Shown: positions 62,981 to 64,000 of the stretch, piece by piece
Layout of the letters: the number at the start of each line of letters is the position of its first letter
Position numbering within the stretch: the stretch's first letter is position 1
DNA from: Peptococcaceae bacterium BICA1-7
GTDB lineage: Bacteria; Bacillota; Desulfotomaculia; Desulfotomaculales; Desulfocucumaceae
Assembly: GCA_000802095.1 (NCBI GenBank)
Contig: JUEB01000026.1
Location: forward strand, 248,001-312,000
Reading direction: 5' to 3'
Length of the DNA stretch: 64,000 nucleotides
Notes under the pieces: model-generated
What the model was told of the DNA's origin: nothing
The model's input: the letters and a program-made list of their open reading frames with translations, nothing else
Databases searched by the model: none
Made by a program: the position numbers and the translations under genes

Positions 62981-64000
62981 TTAGTTAACCTTCTTATCGA
63001 AGCCCTTCCATTCTTTTTCCCTCAGGCGGTACTTCATTATCTTACCGGTGGAGGTTTTGGGCAGCTCCCCGAATTCAATGTGTTTTGGCACCTTGAACCT
63101 GGCTATTCTTTCCCGGCAGAATTCAATAATCTCACCGGCGGTGGTGCCTGCCCCCTGCTTCAGCACAACAAAGGCCTTGGGCACTTCCCCCCATTTGGGA
63201 TCCGGAACAGCCACCACTGCCACCTCAACAACATCCGGGTGCTGATAGATTACATTTTCCACTTCCACTGTGGATATGTTTTCCCCTCCGCTTATAATAA
63301 TATCCTTCATTCTGTCCTTTATTTCAATGTAGCCGTCAGGGTGTTTTACCGCCAGGTCTCCGCTGTGGAACCAGCCCCCCCGGAAAGCCTCATCTGATTC
63401 CTTGGGCTGCTTGTAGTACCCCAGCATCACATTGTTGCCACGCATAACAATCTCACCCATGGATGCCCCGTCAGCCGGCATCTCGTCCATACTAGACGAG
63501 TCTACCACGGTAACAAATTCAGAGCTTACATACGCAACGCCTTGACGTGCCTTTATAGCAGCCTTCTCATCGGCCCCCAGCCCGTCCCACTCCTTCTGCC
63601 ACTGGCAGATGGTGTGGGGCCCGTACACCTCGGTAAGTCCGTAAACCTGGGTCACAACAGCTCCTATGGACTCCATGTTCTTGATCACGGTAGGGGCTGG
63701 AGGAGCCCCGGCGGTAATCACATTTAGTATTCTCTTCATGTTGCAGTCCCTGGCCCCGGGATAATTGGCCATGGCTATCAATACCGTGGGCGCTGCGCAC
63801 AGGTGTGTAATCTCCTCCAGTTCAACAAGGCGGTATATTTCTTCCGGAACCACTTTTCGCAGGCATACATTGACGCCGCCAATGCCTACCACTGCCCAGG
63901 TAAAACACCACCCGTTGCAGTGAAACATGGGCAGAGTCCAAAGGTAAACCGAGTCAGGAGTCATGCCGTGCTCCATAATTTCACCCACGGCATTGAGATA
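62981..64000 (-). CDS. AMP-forming acyl-CoA synthetase, 5' part beyond window
   Basis: The C-terminal 339 residues of an adenylate-forming ligase. The frame stays open to base 64000; codons before 63988 read LNAVGEIMEHG, matching the interior of this family, so the GTG at 63988 is not the start. Motifs: LPMFHCNGWCFTW, YGLTEVYGPHT, GDLAVKHPDGYIEIKDRMKDIIISGGENIS and STGKIMKYRLREKEW. It resembles fatty-acid or medium-chain synthetases of the AlkK/DMSP-ligase type. It is the third such ligase in 8 kb. Confidence 0.88.
   Translation of the reverse strand, partial: YLNAVGEIMEHGMTPDSVYLWTLPMFHCNGWCFTWAVVGIGGVNVCLRKVVPEEIYRLVELEEITHLCAAPTVLIAMANYPGARDCNMKRILNVITAGAPPAPTVIKNMESIGAVVTQVYGLTEVYGPHTICQWQKEWDGLGADEKAAIKARQGVAYVSSEFVTVVDSSSMDEMPADGASMGEIVMRGNNVMLGYYKQPKESDEAFRGGWFHSGDLAVKHPDGYIEIKDRMKDIIISGGENISTVEVENVIYQHPDVVEVAVVAVPDPKWGEVPKAFVVLKQGAGTTAGEIIEFCRERIARFKVPKHIEFGELPKTSTGKIMKYRLREKEWKGFDKKVN

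Overview
The window looks like the chromosome of an anaerobic, endospore-forming Firmicute of the Peptococcaceae/Desulfotomaculum type. It carries a complete carbonyl branch of the Wood-Ljungdahl pathway (CODH/acetyl-CoA synthase, corrinoid protein and methyltransferase), three heterodisulfide-reductase HdrA paralogs, the sporulation sigma factor SigK, Gram-positive style AGGAGG ribosome sites, sigma-A promoters and a SAM riboswitch. Genus assignment is inference; no rRNA is present.

Layout. 1-9 kb: housekeeping genes (partial dnaD, cysteine hydrolase, two HAD proteins, YbjQ, gapA, YqxD-type protein, murI, a membrane diguanylate cyclase). 9.4-14 kb (+): hdrCBA. 28.3-14.1 kb (-): a ten-gene operon hdrA3-flxD-flxC-flxB-flxA-hdrD-hdrA2-mvhD-metV-metF, with its own sigma-A promoter and a leader of about 515 nt. 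38.8-29.1 kb (-): cooC-acsA-acsB-acsC-cooC-acsD-acsE. 39-48 kb: an alkaline-phosphatase-fold membrane protein, tRNA-Pro, an MFS transporter, cysteine synthase, a selenium/molybdenum-hydroxylase accessory cluster (yqeC-mocA-yqeB-moeA-like), a GNAT protein and a potassium-channel regulator. 48-52 kb (+): sigK, then a SAM-riboswitch-controlled three-gene homocysteine operon. 52-64 kb (-): acetate permease with its DUF485 partner, a cNMP/CBS/DUF294 signalling protein, an exonuclease, three acyl-CoA synthetases and a sigma-54 activator.

How it fits together. The acs operon makes or cleaves acetyl-CoA. The metF operon appears to encode a large flavin-based electron-bifurcating assembly that joins methylene-tetrahydrofolate reductase (MetFV) to NAD(P)H through FlxA and through a GltD/NfnB-like module inserted inside HdrA2. 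No hydrogenase large subunit or RnfC-like subunit is seen. Two MvhD-family subunits in this operon each contain one in-frame UGA at a conserved cysteine position, followed by a SECIS-like hairpin. I read both as selenoproteins that ordinary ORF calling breaks. The selenium-dependent hydroxylase accessory genes at 43-46 kb independently indicate a selenium-using organism.

Non-coding structure includes two dispersed repeat families (one abutting stop codons, twice inside the acs operon), intercistronic hairpins, several terminators, and a possible sigma-54 promoter next to the sigma-54 activator gene.
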